This document shows positions 62,053 through 64,000 of a DNA stretch of 64,000 nt, piece by piece. The DNA is taken from assembly GCA_040954595.2 (NCBI GenBank), contig CM082589.2, positions 682,001 to 746,000 of the forward strand, in the 5' to 3' direction. Position 1 is the stretch's first letter. Each line of letters begins with the position of its first letter. A program made the translations under genes and the position numbers. The notes under the pieces were generated by a model, which was given only the letters and a program-made list of their open reading frames with translations, was not told the origin of the DNA and made no database searches. This DNA is from Balanoglossus misakiensis. Its lineage: Eukaryota > Hemichordata.

Positions 62053-64000
62053 AAAATTAAAAAAATACCAAGAAAAAATCAGACACTGTTTGGTGCATTA
62101 GCCTGAGACATTCCATGTCACGTGACTGACAACTCTTGTCTGCTCAAAGACATTCAGCCGACGTATTGACTTCAACATGCAATAGTCGGCAAGAACACAT
62201 GTTGATGCCGCGAAGAACGTGCAACAATCTGCACCCCAGTTATTCCGACACCTCAGGTCCTATACACCGACTGATTTTTACAACGGCGCCCATTTTCTTT
62301 GAGGGCACGACAGTCTGGATGTCAAGGCTCTTTAAAGATGGCTTTCCTTTCTTGAAAACATAAAGAAGAACATAAAACTTTTGTCAAAAGATTGTGCATT
62401 AACAACCCCGAGGGCAAAACATGGGTTACTCTCGGCTACATAAGCAACTACAGTTTCTATTAAAGGTGTACTACACTCATTTGACCGAAGTTTGAAAATC
62501 CCAGGGAAAAAGTATAATCCCGGTCAACGAGACACACAAACCTGTTACTGCGGTTAGCCGATCATGCCGTATTAGTTTAAAAGTTTACAAGCAAAAGACG
62601 CTGAAATTCGTGTACTCGAACGACGTGGAGGAATCTATGATATTGTTGTGGTACTTTAGCCAGCCAACGGGGTATTAAGTAGCCTTAACTGTTTTTCCAT
62701 TCCACAAATGAAAGGGGATTTACTTTACAAACTCTCCCCATTTGATTTACATTATATTACTGAATAAACAGCTCTCGCGGGTATCGCTGACCCGAAAGCT
62801 AAAGCGGTTTTTGTCGGACCCGTGTCAAATGAAATGAATTTGAAACATTTTAAAGTTCTCCAGGCAGCGCGTGAACAGTAGGAGCACGAGGTCATTGCAT
62901 ATCGGATAAAACTTTCGCGTGTCACTTTAATAGCTGGTGACACCTTTTCGTGACTGAATATCGATTTCTGATTTACACCCCTCCGCCATTTGCAGAATTC
63001 AAATCAGATGGTACCCTTTGAATACCTTTGCGTCTAGCACATGTTGAAACCAGACTTTCAGTCCCAAACTGCCAATGAGGCACACGTATACGTACATCTG
63101 GGGCTCGAATAGGCGTAGAATATGAAAACGTGATGGTATTCTTTTGGTCTAGACACCTTAGGTTGAGGTCACCCGCATTTATATTTTCTTTTCTTGGTAG
63201 GCGTGAACGAGAAACTCCTGTTTACGTAAATCATTGTGATCCAAGGCCACTTTGCGCGGATGCTAAATTCCTGGGTGTTTTTAAAAGAAAACTTCTAACT
63301 TCTGTCAAGGCAAATGAATGAAGTAGTATGATATCCGCGTGGGACGAGGGTATCTTTCTAGTAATCCGGTGATCAAGCTCTGTCCGACTCAAGAGAGTTT
63401 CATGCGAGGCTAATATGATTTCGAGATTAAGTGAAGTGATTTCTCAGCAATGAAAACAAATTCTGACAACAGCGTGAAATCAATGTTACACCGTTTGCGG
63501 TGGGTTCTTTGCAGCAGAGACTCTGTGAAAGCGAGTAAAAATGAACATAAAATAAAAGTCCCATGTTGACTGCTTCCCTTGAGAAATTTAAGTTATGTGA
63601 TGTGACATAGTATTAACCTCATCTGACCTGCGAATATCACGTGATTTCTCGCGGGATTTCTCACGCTATTTCTCTCGGGACGAGTGAGAATCATGTGGAA
63701 TGTTTTGTCTCGTTATGCTATTAAACTATCAACATAACACTCTCAATCAAAGCTAGCTGCCGTGTCCTTTGCATCATAATTAGATCAAATTACGTATATA
63801 GATGAAGGGATACCAGTGGGTGGATACCGAACCTCACTCATCCGTACTCAAAACATTATATCAAACCGAAAGATTTTGTTTTCATTAAAGGGACATTAGC
63901 TGTAAATTTTAGCTTTATTTCCAGTATTTATGTTGTAAATGCCCTTTCACTCATCGAGATGTAGTACTGTATCCATGGATACGGGTGGGTGACGGTTTTG
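62053..64000. other. Upstream flank of TINAG-like gene
   Basis: It should contain the non-coding first exon and promoter of the minus-strand TINAG-like gene. I see no convincing coding exon, TATA box or repeat; short open frames lack recognisable motifs. Confidence 0.4.

Overview
This is a gene-bearing stretch of an animal nuclear genome. Most coding regions are split by introns with GT/AG borders, intergenic DNA is AT-rich, and microsatellites and short inverted-repeat elements are scattered through it. The gene set (CYRI/FAM49, a Kv2/Shab potassium channel, IQANK1, a TINAG-like protein with somatomedin-B domains, and a secreted protein built from a PCSK9-type cysteine-rich domain) suggests a bilaterian invertebrate. 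A non-vertebrate deuterostome such as a hemichordate or cephalochordate is my best guess, not a proof. I see no bacterial, organellar or viral genes.

Layout. 0.8-3.7 kb, minus: CYRI in nine coding exons, 326 aa. 3.7-19.7 kb: no coding exon I can defend, only simple repeats, a degenerate tandem array, a CCAAT cluster and possible 5' exons or promoters near 18.6-19.4 kb. 19.8-23.8 kb, plus: a 902-aa acidic nuclear-type protein whose C-terminus resembles the RAD51-binding tail of RAD51AP1/RAD51AP2. 28.0-28.8 kb minus and 31.6-32.5 kb plus: two divergent, apparently single-coding-exon basic proteins of unknown function. 33.3-36.2 kb, plus: a 319-aa secreted protein with three Cys-rich modules like the PCSK9 C-terminal domain but no protease. 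36.5-41.0 kb, minus: IQANK1 in eleven coding exons, 578 aa. 43.4-49.2 kb, plus: Kv2/Shab channel in two coding exons, 743 aa. 52.4-54.2 kb, plus: a 229-aa short paralog of IQANK1 keeping only the N-terminal Lys/Ala tail and the C-terminal domain. 55.2-62.0 kb, minus: TINAG/TINAGL-like protein in ten coding exons, 532 aa, with a duplicated somatomedin-B exon and a Ser in place of the catalytic Cys.

For all seven multi-exon models the splice phases close exactly and the summed CDS is a multiple of three, which is the main internal check available. The genes do not form an operon or a shared pathway. The clearest functional links are local: IQANK1 and its short paralog flank the Kv2 gene, and a composite hairpin/TIR element is present in two 316-bp copies about 99% identical, in opposite orientation, 30 kb apart (one inside an intron of the RAD51AP-like gene, one downstream of Kv2).

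Strongest leads for something undescribed: the stand-alone secreted PCSK9-type domain protein, the short IQANK1 paralog, the double somatomedin-B TINAG, and the composite hairpin element.
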